Assembly (NCBI RefSeq): GCF_006171285.1
Contig: NZ_CP040889.1
Coordinates: 3,782,001-3,846,000 of the forward strand
DNA: 64,000 nucleotides
Source: Leclercia adecarboxylata
GTDB lineage: Bacteria; Pseudomonadota; Gammaproteobacteria; Enterobacterales; Enterobacteriaceae
Direction: 5' to 3'
The notes beneath the pieces are model-generated. The model was not told the DNA's origin. It saw only the letters and a list, made by a program, of their open reading frames with translations, and did no database searches. Positions 54,585-62,811 of this stretch are shown piece after piece. Position 1 is the first letter of the stretch; every line of letters starts with the position of its first letter. Made by a program: the position numbers and the translations under genes.

Positions 54585-55469
54585 TTACGTCACTGCACGC
54601 AGGGCCTGCTCCATCAGCTGGGCCAGCAGCATCTGCGCGCGCTGCTGTGACTCGCTCCCGTGCTGCTGCTCCAGCGTAATCCCCAGCCTGCCCGGCGCGG
54701 GCAGCTCGCTTCCCGTCACCTGCAGCCTGGGCGGCATCCCGATCCGGGTGCGCAGCGTCACGCCGAGCCCGGCCTGCACTGCCGCCCAGATCCCGCTCAG
54801 GCTGTGGCTGACAAACTCCACCCGCCAGGGGATGCCCGCCCGGTTCAGGCAGTCGATGGCGTGGGAGCGCATCAGGCAGGGGCTGTCGAACATCACCAGC
54901 GGCAGAGGCTCGCCCCGGGCCAGCAGACTGACGATGTCCATCTCCGGGGGCTGGATCCACACCAGCTGGCTCTGGCCGATCGCTGTGCCCTTGCGCGGTT
55001 CGCTCTCGTTCTGCCACAGCAGCACCATATCAAGGGCGTTATCATCAAAGGCGTTGAGCAGCGCCCGGTTGCGATCCACCCGGGCAACGATCCGTACCCC
55101 CGGATGGTGGCGTCTGAATTCCCCCAGGATCCCCGGCATCAGCGACTCGCCAAAATCCTCCTGCATGCCGATGCGGATCTCCTCCTGCAACCGTTCGCCC
55201 TTCAGCGCAAATTGCACTTCGTCGTTCAGCGCCAGCATGCGGCGGGCGTACCCCATGACGATCTCGCCGTTGCGGGTCAGCGTCAGGCCACGGCCTTTTT
55301 TCATCACCAGCTCTGCGCCGCACTGCTGCTCCAGCTTTTTGAGCTGGGCGCTTACCGCCGAGGTGGAGCGGCAGAGGTGGGTAGCGGCCAGGGCAAAGCT
55401 GCCGCACTCAATGCCGGTAACAAAACTGCGCAGTGCGTCGAGGTCGAGCGTCGGGGGAAGCTTGTTCAT
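54585..55469 (-). CDS. LysR-family transcriptional regulator
   Basis: The 294-residue protein has an N-terminal winged HTH (LDLDALRSFVTGIECGSFAL, RSTSAVSAQLKKLEQQCGAE) and a LysR substrate domain (IRIGMQEDFGESLMPGIL). The start at 55469 gives MNKLPPTLDLDALRSF; eleven upstream codons are not conserved. It lies between the leuA-type gene (same strand, downstream) and the divergent decarboxylase-like/tautomerase pair, so either may be its target. The divergent arrangement favours the pair at 55570. Confidence 0.9.
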   Translation of the reverse strand: MNKLPPTLDLDALRSFVTGIECGSFALAATHLCRSTSAVSAQLKKLEQQCGAELVMKKGRGLTLTRNGEIVMGYARRMLALNDEVQFALKGERLQEEIRIGMQEDFGESLMPGILGEFRRHHPGVRIVARVDRNRALLNAFDDNALDMVLLWQNESEPRKGTAIGQSQLVWIQPPEMDIVSLLARGEPLPLVMFDSPCLMRSHAIDCLNRAGIPWRVEFVSHSLSGIWAAVQAGLGVTLRTRIGMPPRLQVTGSELPAPGRLGITLEQQHGSESQQRAQMLLAQLMEQALRAVT

Positions 55470-55569
55470 AATCGTCCTGAAATGCGGGATGGTGCGCCGC
55501 ATATAATTTGATTTTCAGGATGAAAATATGACGCCAGAATCGCCTTACTGTCAATGCGGAGAGAACACG

Positions 55570-55872
55570 ATGGCGAAATCACTCACTTCTGAAACCCTGA
55601 GCCACGTCGCGCCGAAACTGGCCGAGCTGAGCCAGGAGGTGCTTTTCAATGATATCTGGAAACGCGACGCGCTCTCCCCGCGCGATCGCAGCCTGATTAC
55701 TCTCGGTGCCCTGACGGCGCTGGGCCGGGTACAGCAGCTGCCCTGGCATATCGACTTCGCGCAGCAAAACGGCCTGAGCCGGGACGAAATCACCGAAGTC
55801 TTTACCCATCTGGCGTTCTACGCCGGCTGGCCTGCGGCGGTCTCCGCCCTCGGCTGCCTGGAAGAGGAGTGA
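55570..55872 (+). CDS. Carboxymuconolactone decarboxylase-family protein
   Basis: The 100-residue all-helical protein has the CMD family core (RDALSPRDRSLITLGALTAL, LPWHIDFAQQNGLSRDEITE, HLAFYAGWPAAVSAL). The AhpD-type CxxC is absent, so a redox role is unlikely. The ATG at 55570 is preceded by GGAGAG; an upstream in-frame ATG at 55528 lacks one. It is the first gene of a two-gene operon with the tautomerase and divergent from the LysR gene. Substrate is unknown. Confidence 0.88.
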   Translation: MAKSLTSETLSHVAPKLAELSQEVLFNDIWKRDALSPRDRSLITLGALTALGRVQQLPWHIDFAQQNGLSRDEITEVFTHLAFYAGWPAAVSALGCLEEE

Positions 55873-55877
55873 TCCCG

Positions 55878-56288
55878 ATGCCCTTCACCCGTATTTCCCT
55901 GCGTCCGGGATACAGCGACGCACAGATAGCGCAGATCTCCGACATCCTACAGCAGTGCCTGGAGGCAGAATTCGCGGTTCCGCCGGGGGATCGCTTCCAG
56001 ATTTTTGAGAAGATCCCGGCCACGCGGCACCTGTTCGACCGGCACTATAAAAGCGGCGGGCGCAGCGACAATTTTATTCAGTTTCACATTCTGGCGGGCA
56101 AGCCCCGCTCGTTTGCGCAGAAGCAGAACCTCTGCCGCAGGCTGTGTGAAGAGTTGCACCGGGCGCTGAATATTCATCCGGATGACGTTATGGTGATGAT
56201 CCAGTTCAACACCGCCGATGAGTGGAGCTTCAGCCAGGGACGAATGCTGTCGGAGGAGGGGTTTTCGCATCGACTACATGGCGAGTGA
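55878..56288 (+). CDS. Tautomerase-family protein
   Basis: The ATG at 55878 gives MPFTRISLRPGYSDAQIAQI, so Pro becomes residue 1 after Met removal, the catalytic base of the 4-oxalocrotonate tautomerase superfamily; a GTG at 55869 would bury it and is rejected. The 136-residue length fits the fused (tautomerase_2/CHMI-like) class. FQIFEKIP and DDVMVMIQFN are typical. It starts 5 bp after the CMD gene stop, with GGAAGAGGAG as ribosome site, and probably acts with it on an oxo-acid. Confidence 0.88.
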   Translation: MPFTRISLRPGYSDAQIAQISDILQQCLEAEFAVPPGDRFQIFEKIPATRHLFDRHYKSGGRSDNFIQFHILAGKPRSFAQKQNLCRRLCEELHRALNIHPDDVMVMIQFNTADEWSFSQGRMLSEEGFSHRLHGE

Positions 56289-56328
56289 ATTTATGAATCA
56301 ATTGCCGCCATTGTTAAGGCTTTTTATT

Positions 56329-56358
56329 ACGCGTCCGTTTTACTGGCGCGTTTTTTTT
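56329..56358 (+). terminator. Terminator of the CMD/tautomerase operon
   Basis: ACGCG..CC pairs with GG.CGCGT across a short loop and is followed by eight T. The remaining 160 bp to the next gene are AT-rich and mark the start of the low-GC patch. Confidence 0.75.
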
Positions 56359-56519
56359 CGTGTCATAAATTTTGAATATAAGATAGACGGTTGAATGTGT
56401 TATTTAAATACATTCCTGAATGATTTCTTATATTTAATTTAATGTATGAAGTGCCCCGGAAGTGATTGCCTGAGTGATATACATTTTTCGTTCGAATACT
56501 ATTCTCAAGGCATGACGAT

Positions 56520-57080
56520 ATGTATTATCCAGAGTCTGTAAGATGGCCGAAAACGGAAGAGGGCGGGTTGAGGCGCTTAAGGCTCGGCGAGATCAACTTA
56601 GCCAGTACACTATACGGTTACAGCATTCATTATCATAAGGTCTGGATCCATCGCGAAAGTTATCTTCCATTTAATCTGCAAGATCCCGACCGGGCTATGG
56701 CCCCAAATGGTGAAATGTGGTTTCGGTCAGAAAAATATGAACATGATTTTTCTGCGACCGCAGATGGAAAAAGACCTAAAGCACAGCATCTTTTCCTGCA
56801 TGAAATGATGCATGTCTGGCAGCACCAGCGCGGCATGTGGGTTCGAATGCGCGGTGCATTTTCATGGATGGCGAATTATACCTACAGCCTGGATAAGGCA
56901 AACCTGCTCGATTACGGTCTGGAGCAGCAGGCCTCTATTGTGAGCGATTACTGGTTATTGAAACATTATGGATTTCAGGGCAACGAATATCTACATGATT
57001 ACAGCGATTACGATCCCTCAGAACCCTTTTTGGCATTAATGCGTAAATATGAAAAGGTATTAGGGAGTTTTCCAGGATGA
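56520..57080 (+). CDS. HExxH metallopeptidase-like protein, putative T6SS effector
   Basis: The 186-residue protein carries a zinc-binding HEMMH at residues 94-98 (LFLHEMMHVWQHQRG) and a Glu in LEQQASIVSDY (residue 135), a plausible third ligand as in gluzincins. It has no signal peptide. The HExxHVWQ plus EQQA pattern is, from memory, seen in Vgr-related proteins near type VI genes. Its stop overlaps the start of the lipoprotein gene (ATGA), typical of effector-immunity pairs, and hcp follows. Substrate (peptidoglycan or protein) is unknown. It is AT-rich relative to the surroundings, suggesting transfer. Confidence 0.72.
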   Translation: MYYPESVRWPKTEEGGLRRLRLGEINLASTLYGYSIHYHKVWIHRESYLPFNLQDPDRAMAPNGEMWFRSEKYEHDFSATADGKRPKAQHLFLHEMMHVWQHQRGMWVRMRGAFSWMANYTYSLDKANLLDYGLEQQASIVSDYWLLKHYGFQGNEYLHDYSDYDPSEPFLALMRKYEKVLGSFPG

Positions 57081-57817
57081 AAACGTTATTTATTATTCCT
57101 TTGATCGTCTTACTCACGGGATGCCCCGGTAAAGGAAAAGAGGGTGCCCAATACGGAGAAAGGAGAGCTATCTATATTGAGGGCGATCGCATCTGCTTTA
57201 CACTGGATAAAAAGGATGTACTTGAAAGCTACAGTCTGGTAACCAGTCGGAATGTGTCTTATGAATTAATCAATAACTATTCCTCAAAGTTGCGTTACCC
57301 TGACACTTGCTTTACCGTTAATTTGGAAAAAGCAGTTGTCTACGGGGTAGACTATATAATAAACCAAAAAATTTATTATTACTCTTTCATCATTGATAAT
57401 GACGGGCAGATCCTGGATTTAGGTGGAAGTGCCGTATGCCCTTATCCGAGTAAGGTTTCTGAAAAATCATGCATGAACAGAGAAAATCAAAACCTTCATT
57501 TTGGGAAAATGAGGGGGGTATTTATTGACGGGAATCGCGTCTGCTTTAGTGTTAATAAAAAGCAAGTGCTTGGGAATTATGAGTTTTCGTCTGTAGGTAA
57601 AGTAAAGAAAATATTGTTAAGTGGTCGTTCAACGCAACTCTCTTATCCGGAGAGCTGCTTTATGGTTGCTTTAGAATATGGTGTCATCTATAGGTTGAAT
57701 TATACATTAGATAATAATAACTATTATGATGTTTTTATTATAGATAGTTCCGGTAGTATTAAATATTTATGGTGGGATTCAGGGTGTCAGTATATGAGCA
57801 TTATTCCCTGGAAATGA
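57077..57817 (+). CDS. Periplasmic lipoprotein with duplicated domain, putative immunity protein
   Basis: The 246-residue protein has a lipobox LLTGC (Cys16). Two homologous halves of about 87 residues follow, at 31-117 and 147-233. Each has I(E/D)G(D/N)R(I/V)CF, a KK(D/Q)VL block, YP(D/E)(T/S)CF and a late FIID turn, so each half has its own Cys pair. Single-domain lipoproteins of this look are, from memory, labelled putative T6SS immunity lipoproteins. The start overlaps the HExxH gene by four bases. It is very AT-rich. A periplasmic immunity protein implies that the partner acts in the periplasm. Confidence 0.75.
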   Translation: MKTLFIIPLIVLLTGCPGKGKEGAQYGERRAIYIEGDRICFTLDKKDVLESYSLVTSRNVSYELINNYSSKLRYPDTCFTVNLEKAVVYGVDYIINQKIYYYSFIIDNDGQILDLGGSAVCPYPSKVSEKSCMNRENQNLHFGKMRGVFIDGNRVCFSVNKKQVLGNYEFSSVGKVKKILLSGRSTQLSYPESCFMVALEYGVIYRLNYTLDNNNYYDVFIIDSSGSIKYLWWDSGCQYMSIIPWK

Positions 57818-57902
57818 ACGACGCCAATAATGGGGTATGAGGCAGCTACGCCTTCTTTCCCTAAACCAAAAAAACTATCTTAAGTCCAAGGAGTAATTAA
57901 CC

Positions 57903-58406
57903 ATGTCATTACCTGCCTACCTGTTTCTTTATGATGAAAATGGGATGTTATTAAACGGCGGAAGCCTTGCTCTGGGCCGTGAAGGCGCGGTTGAAGTGAT
58001 GAGTAGCAGCTATGGCGTCAGCCAACCGGTTGACACGCACACCGGGAGAATGACAGGTACCAGACAGCATGCGCCATACATTATCCATAAACAGGTGAAT
58101 AAACTGTCTCCTTATCTTGCTATCTGTATTTGTGAGGGGCGGCGACTGCAAAAAGCTGAAATCAAATATTATGAAATCAACGCTGCGGGTATCGAGCGGG
58201 AAATCTATCGGGTCACTTTGGAAGGTGTTGTCATCATGTCTGTAAATGCCAATCATACGTATATTCCGGGCACCAATAGCCACAATATGATTGAAACTGT
58301 TAGTTTATGTTATAACAGCATTGAGTGGTATTATCTGGACGGCGTAATTAAATATTCTGACGCCTGGTCTAAGCCTGCGCCACAGCAGCAACAAGCTGGT
58401 CAATAA
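57903..58406 (+). CDS. hcp: Hcp-family type VI secretion protein
   Basis: The 167-residue protein matches the Hcp family (T6SS inner-tube hexamer) by size and pattern: MSLPAYLFLYDENGMLL, GREGAVEVMSSSYGV, HAPYIIHKQVNKLSPYLA, KAEIKYYEINAAGIEREIYR and the C-terminal NMIETVSLCYNSIEWYYLDG. A polar Gln-rich tail ends it. The ATG has AAGGAG at good spacing. No other T6SS structural gene (vipAB, clpV, vgrG, tssJKLM) lies in the window, so this is an orphan hcp that would load the neighbouring effector into an apparatus encoded elsewhere. Confidence 0.87.
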   Translation: MSLPAYLFLYDENGMLLNGGSLALGREGAVEVMSSSYGVSQPVDTHTGRMTGTRQHAPYIIHKQVNKLSPYLAICICEGRRLQKAEIKYYEINAAGIEREIYRVTLEGVVIMSVNANHTYIPGTNSHNMIETVSLCYNSIEWYYLDGVIKYSDAWSKPAPQQQQAGQ

Positions 58407-58534
58407 AACGAGTATGTGCGCTGGGTTCGTTGCACTAGAAAGCGGGGCAGTAAAGCATATAATAGCCATCTTTCCCGCTCACTCCACGTATAAAGATCTT
58501 GAAGACCTAAAGCGCATCACGCATTGCGTGACGC

Positions 58535-59194
58535 TCACTGGTGCCGTAAGTCGTCACACATCTCCTGTAACTCATTAAACAGTCTTGCCGCATGGAAACC
58601 GTCGCACACCGAATGGTGGATCTGAATAGCGAGGGGCAACAATACTTTTCCATCCTGGTTGTAATATTTTCCAAAGGTGAACATCGGCGAGAAAAAGTTC
58701 TGCATTTTCGCAATGTTCATATTGAAGTTGGTAAAGGTTACCCAGGGAATCGACGATACGAAAAATATATTCTCCGGTGATTCTCCTTTAGGCCAATAAG
58801 CAAGGTTATTACCATAGCGAGCAACGTCTTCTGAATAAACTTCCTGGAAGTGCTGAAGATTGCCATCATACTGACTCCATAATGATGAAAAGGTCTCGGT
58901 TTCATTATGGAAAATGGTATAGCTGGGATGCACTTCATTCCAGATGACAAGCTCATTGTTTTTCATGGCCATGCGAAACTCCGCATGCCTGTTCACAATT
59001 TTAGCGAGGAGGGAAATAATCGTCGGGTAAAACTTCCAGCCAACCTCTTTGATATGTTTTAGCAGCGCGGTAATGTCCACCAGAACCGTCTGGTTAATTG
59101 AGCATTCAGCAAAGGACTGGAATACCTCAAAATGCTCTTTCCTTGCCCAGGTTGATAAGTCAACAGGTGTATATTCTGGCGTTATTTTTTTCAT
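58535..59194 (-). CDS. catA: Chloramphenicol acetyltransferase, type A
   Basis: The 219-residue enzyme O-acetylates chloramphenicol using acetyl-CoA. The catalytic block [20 protein letters not shown] with the active-site His, the [20 protein letters not shown] block and [16 protein letters not shown] are intact. The sequence looks related to, but distinct from, CatA1 and CatA2. It lies in an AT-rich patch next to the T6SS module with no integron, transposon or plasmid genes around, so it may be an intrinsic chromosomal gene. An internal TTG-free upstream region gives no clear regulatory leader. Confidence 0.92.
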   Translation of the reverse strand: MKKITPEYTPVDLSTWARKEHFEVFQSFAECSINQTVLVDITALLKHIKEVGWKFYPTIISLLAKIVNRHAEFRMAMKNNELVIWNEVHPSYTIFHNETETFSSLWSQYDGNLQHFQEVYSEDVARYGNNLAYWPKGESPENIFFVSSIPWVTFTNFNMNIAKMQNFFSPMFTFGKYYNQDGKVLLPLAIQIHHSVCDGFHAARLFNELQEMCDDLRHQ

Positions 59195-59274
59195 TTTTAA
59201 CCTTTGTCCGGCAGTGATATATCAGACAGTAGTCTGAGCGTTGTCGTGCTTTATGCAGGTGATTTTCGAAATAT

Positions 59275-59745
59275 CTAATCTGCTGAGTGAGAGGACTCCT
59301 CCAGCGCCGGATATTTCGCCACCACCTCATCCGGCCCCAGTTCCCGTCCATCGCTTGCGATCATCGTTAGCCTGCGCAGGGGCTGGCGATCCCGCGCGTC
59401 TACCAGCACGGTTCCCGTACCGCCCTCGGCGAACAGGTGCGCGTTCCCCCATTGCGAGAGCGCCAGCAGCACGGTTTGCAGATCGCGGCCTTTTTCGGTC
59501 AGCACATACTCCTGCCAGGCGCTGCCGTCGGAAGCGGGTTGCAGCTCCAGGATGCCTTCGTCCACCAGCAACTTCAACCGGGTTGCCAGCATGTTCTTCG
59601 CAATGCCGAGGCTTTTCTGAAACTCACCAAAACGCGTAACGCCACTCAGGGCATCGCGCACGATCAGCAGGGACCACCAGTCGCCGATAATATCCAGCGA
59701 GCGGGCAACAGGGCAGGGACTCTCTTCCAGACGGGTACGTTTCAC
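59275..59745 (-). CDS. HxlR-family transcriptional regulator
   Basis: The 156-residue protein has the HxlR pattern: CPVARSLDIIGDWWSLLIVR near the N-terminus with the conserved Cys, the winged HTH (RFGEFQKSLGIAKNMLATRL) and the YVLTEKGRDL wing. The C-terminal 50 residues form an added domain. These regulators usually control a neighbouring oxidoreductase or exporter; here the neighbours are catA and agp. Its own -10 (minus strand, TATAAT near 59774-59779) sits in a 13-mer shared with the SDR/EamA intergenic region at 45.76 kb. Confidence 0.88.
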   Translation of the reverse strand: MKRTRLEESPCPVARSLDIIGDWWSLLIVRDALSGVTRFGEFQKSLGIAKNMLATRLKLLVDEGILELQPASDGSAWQEYVLTEKGRDLQTVLLALSQWGNAHLFAEGGTGTVLVDARDRQPLRRLTMIASDGRELGPDEVVAKYPALEESSHSAD

Positions 59746-59891
59746 GGTGTCTCCTTATTAGCGGTAAGTTTAATTATAAAACCAATCTGCTCCAACGTAC
59801 AAAGCAAGCCGTCACTTTGCGGGCAGGCTCCAGGTAATTCGTCACAAATCTGTCACACTGTTAACAACAATAAACACGTGAGGAATTAGGG

Positions 59892-61133
59892 ATGAGAAAA
59901 GCACTACTCGCTGTCGCCGTGGCGGGCAGCATCGGATTGTCTTGTGGCGTTCAGGCGCAAACCGCGCCGGAAGGGTATCAGCTGGAACAGGTTCTGATCA
60001 TGAGCCGCCATAACCTGCGTGCGCCGCTGGCTAATAACGGCAGCGTGCTAGAACAGTCGACGCCGGAAAAATGGCCGGAGTGGGATGTGCCCGGCGGGCA
60101 GCTCACCACCAAAGGGGGCGTGCTGGAGGTCTATATGGGCCACTACATGCGCGAGTGGCTGGCTGAGCAGGGCCTGGTGACCGCCGGGGAGTGTCCTGCG
60201 GCGAACAGCGTCTATGCCTATGCCAACAGCCTCCAGCGCACGGTGGCGACCGCGCAATTCTTCATTACCGGCGCCTTCCCGGGCTGCGATGTGCCGGTGC
60301 ACCATCAGGAACAGATGGGCACCATGGACCCAACCTTCAATCCGGTGATCACCGACAACTCGCCGGAATTCCGCGAGAAAGCGCTGCAGGCGATGAATAA
60401 AGAGCGCGCCGGAATGCAGCTTGATGAGAGCTACAAGCTGCTGGAGCAGATGACCGACTACGACCAGTCGCCGTCCTGCAAAGAGAAACAGGTCTGCTCC
60501 CTGACGGAGGCGAAAGACACCTACAGCGCCGAATACCAGAAAGAGCCCGGCGTCTCCGGTCCGCTGAAGGTAGGGAACTCGCTGGTGGACGCCTTCACGT
60601 TGCAGTATTACGAAGGCTTCCCGATGGATCAGGTGGCCTGGGGCGAGATCAAAACCGACCAGCAGTGGCGGGTGCTCTCTCAGCTGAAAAACGGCTATCA
60701 GGATTCGCTCTTCACCTCCGCGGAGGTGGCGCGTAACGTGGCGAAACCGCTGGTGAAATACATCGACAACGCGCTGGTCACCGACCAGGCGAAAGCGCCG
60801 AAAATCACCGTGCTGGTCGGGCATGACTCCAACATTGCCTCTCTGCTGAAGGCCCTCGATTTTAAACCCTATCAGCTACACGGCCAGTATGAGCGCACGC
60901 CAATCGGCGGCAAGATCGTCTTCCAGCGCTGGCACGACAAGAGCGGCAACCGCGACCTGATGAAAATTGAGTATGTTTACCAGAGCACGGAGCAACTGCG
61001 AAATGCCCAGGTGCTGACGTTAGAAGCCCCGGCGCAGCGCGTCACCCTGGAACTGAACGGCTGTCCGGTGGATGCGAATGGGTTCTGCCCGGTGGAGACG
61101 TTTAACACGGTGCTGAATACGGCGGCGAAGTAA
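59892..61133 (+). CDS. agp: Periplasmic glucose-1-phosphatase
   Basis: Agp hydrolyses glucose-1-phosphate in the periplasm and also acts on phytate. The 413-residue protein (same length as E. coli) has a signal peptide ([20 protein letters not shown] to QAQ). The histidine acid phosphatase motif is SRHNLRAPL and the proton donor motif is VLVGHDSNI. Four Cys pairs are consistent with disulfides. It marks the return to the E. coli gene order. Confidence 0.97.
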   Translation: MRKALLAVAVAGSIGLSCGVQAQTAPEGYQLEQVLIMSRHNLRAPLANNGSVLEQSTPEKWPEWDVPGGQLTTKGGVLEVYMGHYMREWLAEQGLVTAGECPAANSVYAYANSLQRTVATAQFFITGAFPGCDVPVHHQEQMGTMDPTFNPVITDNSPEFREKALQAMNKERAGMQLDESYKLLEQMTDYDQSPSCKEKQVCSLTEAKDTYSAEYQKEPGVSGPLKVGNSLVDAFTLQYYEGFPMDQVAWGEIKTDQQWRVLSQLKNGYQDSLFTSAEVARNVAKPLVKYIDNALVTDQAKAPKITVLVGHDSNIASLLKALDFKPYQLHGQYERTPIGGKIVFQRWHDKSGNRDLMKIEYVYQSTEQLRNAQVLTLEAPAQRVTLELNGCPVDANGFCPVETFNTVLNTAAK

Positions 61134-61142
61134 GGGGATTTC

Positions 61143-61243
61143 CTCTCCCTTGAGGGAGAGGAAACAAAGCGTCGGGTGGCGCGTTGCTTACCCGACCTAC
61201 AGGACCTCATCCCGTAGGCCTGATAAGCGTAGCGCCATCAGGC
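61143..61243. repeat. CTCTCCC palindrome plus BIME after agp
   Basis: A CCTCTCCCTTGAGGGAGAGG palindrome at 61143-61162 is followed by two REP units in opposite orientation: GTCGGGTGGCGCGTTGCTTA (from 61171) and GTAGGCCTGATAAGCGTAGC (61214-61243). It lies between convergent agp and yccJ and may serve as transcript end. Confidence 0.85.
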
Positions 61244-61254
61244 GCCGCATGCGG

Positions 61255-61482
61255 TCAGACGTTTTTACGTTCGATGGTCTGCTCGCCCCAGAACAGCGAG
61301 TCTTTGTCGGTTTTTTCGAAGGCTAACATCAGCACCTCATCATTACCTTCTTCCCAGATTTTCTCTGCCAGTTTTTCGTCATATTTTGCGACTTCAAAAA
61401 TCGCCTCGGCGATCTCCGGTGACGTATTACGTAAGCGCGCAAATTCCCCGACGCGATGTGCTTTAGCTTCTTGTGTTGGCAT
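61255..61482 (-). CDS. yccJ: YccJ family protein
   Basis: The 75-residue acidic protein ([20 protein letters not shown]) equals E. coli YccJ in length and position. Function is unknown. It lies 20 bp downstream of wrbA on the same strand, the conserved wrbA-yccJ operon, which in E. coli is RpoS-dependent. Confidence 0.93.
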   Translation of the reverse strand: MPTQEAKAHRVGEFARLRNTSPEIAEAIFEVAKYDEKLAEKIWEEGNDEVLMLAFEKTDKDSLFWGEQTIERKNV

Positions 61483-61502
61483 AGTGATCCTCCAGTTGAG
61501 AG

Positions 61503-62099
61503 TTAACCTTTCAGTTTAGCAGCCAGGCCGGCGACATATTCACCCTGGTAGCGGGCGATGTTCAGTTCTGCTTCTGACGGCTGACGCGAGCCGTCGCCAC
61601 CGGCAATGGTGGTCGCGCCGTAAGGCGTTCCACCGCGAACCTGTGAAATATCAAACAGCTCCTGCGTGCCATAGCCGATCGGCACAATGACCATCCCGTG
61701 GTGGGCAAGGGTAGTCCAGGTGGAGGTAATGGTCTGCTCCTGTCCGCCACCGGTGCCGGTTGAGCTGAACACGCTGGCAATCTTGCCGTGTAACGCGTTC
61801 TTCACCCACAGCCCGCCGGTTTGATCGAGGAAGGTGCGCATCTGTCCGGCCATGTTGCCGAAGCGCGTCGGGGTACCAAAGATGATCGCGTCGTAATCGC
61901 CCAGCTCCTGTGGAGAGGCTTCCGGCGCGTCCTGCGCTTTGCCACCTGCTTTGGCAAAAGCGTCTGCCGGCATGGTTTCCGGCACGCGTTTGATCACTAC
62001 CTCAACCCCCTCGACTTTCCTGGCGCCGTCCGCCACTGCGTGAGCCATGGTTTCGATGTGTCCGTACATGGAATAGTAGAGCACCAGAATTCTCGTCAT
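61503..62099 (-). CDS. wrbA: NAD(P)H:quinone oxidoreductase WrbA
   Basis: WrbA is a tetrameric FMN protein reducing quinones by two electrons. The 198 residues begin [20 protein letters not shown] with the FMN phosphate loop. [35 protein letters not shown] and [12 protein letters not shown] complete the flavodoxin-like fold. It is first in the operon with yccJ. Confidence 0.97.
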   Translation of the reverse strand: MTRILVLYYSMYGHIETMAHAVADGARKVEGVEVVIKRVPETMPADAFAKAGGKAQDAPEASPQELGDYDAIIFGTPTRFGNMAGQMRTFLDQTGGLWVKNALHGKIASVFSSTGTGGGQEQTITSTWTTLAHHGMVIVPIGYGTQELFDISQVRGGTPYGATTIAGGDGSRQPSEAELNIARYQGEYVAGLAAKLKG

Positions 62100-62493
62100 T
62101 TCGCCTCACTCCTCGCATGATTTTTTTGGCCAGCGGCATGCTGTCCTCATTTAAAGATATGACGTGACAGCGAGACTGCAAATCTGAAGGCCATTTGTTT
62201 GATTTTAAACAACAATGCATGTGGGTCTGTCTTCGTAGCAAAATGACACATTTTCCCTATTGTGAATTTCTGGAATGATAAGAAAGGTTTATGGTTCCGT
62301 TTCGTCGGGCTTCATACAAAAGGCTGATATCGTATTGCAGGATATTACGATTGGCTGGCTGAATGCCCATGCTCCACTAAGCTTAGGTTCACGCGGCGCA
62401 GATAAAGCCACTTTTTTAGCGTCGTCAGGTGGAAGAAACCGCTTTCACTGAATACAGAACGAAATCTTATGTTTCTAACTCTGGAGGTCCGAC
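62100..62493. other. Intergenic region between wrbA and ymdF
   Basis: This 394-bp gap between divergent wrbA and ymdF should hold both promoters, stationary-phase type by analogy to E. coli. I see no convincing gene. A GTTCACGCGGCGCAGATAAA stretch near 62390 precedes ymdF. A GGAGGTCC ribosome site directly precedes its ATG. Confidence 0.6.
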
Positions 62494-62670
62494 ATGGCAA
62501 ACCATCGTGGTGGGTCAGGTAATTTTGCAGAAGACCGTGAAAGAGCATCAGCAGCAGGACGTAAAGGTGGCCAGCAGAGCGGGGGTAACTTCAAGAATGA
62601 CCCTCAGCGCGCATCCGAAGCTGGCAAAAAAGGGGGTAAAAATAGCCATGGCGGTAACAGGAGTAAATAA
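62494..62670 (+). CDS. ymdF: KGG-motif stress protein YmdF
   Basis: The 58-residue hydrophilic protein (MANHRGGSGNFAEDRERASA) carries two Con-10/KGG repeats: ERASAAGRKGGQQSGGNFKN and QRASEAGKKGGKNSHGGNRS. Related proteins (GsiB, YciG, Con-10) are made under general stress or in stationary phase; YciG affects motility in Salmonella and E. coli. A CTGGAGG ribosome site lies upstream. Position after wrbA matches E. coli. Confidence 0.93.
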   Translation: MANHRGGSGNFAEDRERASAAGRKGGQQSGGNFKNDPQRASEAGKKGGKNSHGGNRSK

Positions 62671-62717
62671 GTTGTCGCTGTCTGAAGTACGGGTCTCATG
62701 ACCCCTGGCACCCCCCG

Positions 62718-62743
62718 CCGCCGGGATACCCGGCGGTTTTTTT
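62718..62743 (+). terminator. Terminator of ymdF
   Basis: The stem CCGCCGGG/CCCGGCGG with an ATA loop is followed by seven T. Confidence 0.93.
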
Positions 62744-62811
62744 GTGCCTGTTATTGAACTGTTATCAAATTCCTCCCACACTAGCGGATTCACTCTTTAC
62801 CCTGGTGTCCC

